From the NCBI GenBank assembly GCA_030588935.1, contig JAUUWR010000068.1, positions 1-5,375 on the forward strand: 5,375 bases of DNA, given 5' to 3'. A program made the position numbers and the translations under genes. Numbering within the stretch: position 1 is the stretch's first letter; every line of letters starts with the position of its first letter. The notes beneath the pieces are model-generated. The model saw nothing but the letters and a program-made list of their open reading frames with translations. It was not told where the DNA came from and did no database searches. Source of the stretch: a bacterium (GTDB taxonomy: Archaea; Nanobdellota; Nanobdellia; Pacearchaeales; GW2011-AR1). Shown here in pieces: positions 5,184 through 5,375 of this stretch.

Positions 5184-5375
5184 ATGGCTATAGATAAAAA
5201 ACCGCATAAAGAAATAATAGGAAAAGCAGTTGTAACAAAAGAAGGAAAAAAATTAGGAGTAGTCAAAGACATTACCTTTGAAACCAGGACAGGTGAGCTA
5301 ATCCATATTCTCCTGAAAGATACTACCCCGCACTCTAATCAACTTAACTTAGAAAAAACCCAACAAAAAGAAATG
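5184..5375 (+). CDS. PRC-barrel domain protein, N-terminal part, cut by window edge
   Basis: The frame opens with ATG at 5184 and stays open to the window end (64 codons visible, no stop). It begins MAIDKKPHKEIIGKAVVTKE and continues GKKLGVVKDITFETRTGELIHILL. The pattern IIGKAVVTKEGKKLGVVKDI, followed by a TGEL turn and a hydrophobic strand, is typical of the small beta-barrel PRC domain, which archaea often carry as short stand-alone proteins of about 80-120 residues. The domain is related to the RimM C-terminus and to the N-terminal domain of CdvA. It is thought to mediate protein or RNA contacts, but the role of these stand-alone forms is not settled. The gene is divergent from cdc6 across the candidate origin and has its own TATA box. 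There is no signal peptide or membrane segment in the visible part. Domain call good, function unknown. Confidence 0.8.
   Translation, partial: MAIDKKPHKEIIGKAVVTKEGKKLGVVKDITFETRTGELIHILLKDTTPHSNQLNLEKTQQKEM

Overview
The window reads as a piece of an AT-rich archaeal chromosome. The evidence is an Orc1/Cdc6-type initiator, both subunits of the archaeal family-D DNA polymerase (PolD), TATA boxes of archaeal form (TTTATAAA, TTATATAA), and little use of ribosome-binding sites in front of some genes. PolD rules out bacteria and most Sulfolobus-type crenarchaea. The very low G+C, compact proteins and unusual PolD small-subunit active-site motifs lean towards a DPANN-like lineage, but that placement is inference.

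Layout. Four genes lie on the minus strand, read from right to left. They are cdc6 (3380-4579), the PolD small subunit DP1/polB (1669-3258), a HAD-family 5'(3')-deoxyribonucleotidase-like protein (1066-1647), and the PolD large subunit DP2/polC (start at 1069, running off the left edge). The last three look like one operon: there are 21 bases between DP1 and the HAD gene, and the HAD stop overlaps the polC start in ATGA. DP1 probably has its own TATA box just after cdc6, followed by a possible 13-codon upstream reading frame. At the right end a PRC-barrel protein gene starts on the plus strand (5184 onward, cut by the window edge).

The 604-base gap between the divergent cdc6 and PRC-barrel genes (4580-5183) is the most interesting part. 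It holds a core of roughly 14% G+C with spaced repeats (TATYACAA) and an alternating A/T tract. Around it lie copies of a motif that resembles the archaeal origin recognition box (ORB): two good and one weak copy on the minus strand at the left, one good copy on the plus strand at the right. Opposed initiator sites around an AT-rich core, next to cdc6 and the replicative polymerase genes, is how several euryarchaeal origins are built. I therefore call it a candidate oriC.

How the parts fit. Cdc6 would bind the ORB-like boxes, open the AT-rich core and load the replicative helicase; PolD (DP1 plus DP2) would then replicate the DNA. The nucleotidase between the two PolD genes may act on the deoxynucleotide pool, but nothing in the sequence proves this. 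No tRNA, rRNA, CRISPR array, insertion sequence or convincing terminator hairpin was seen.
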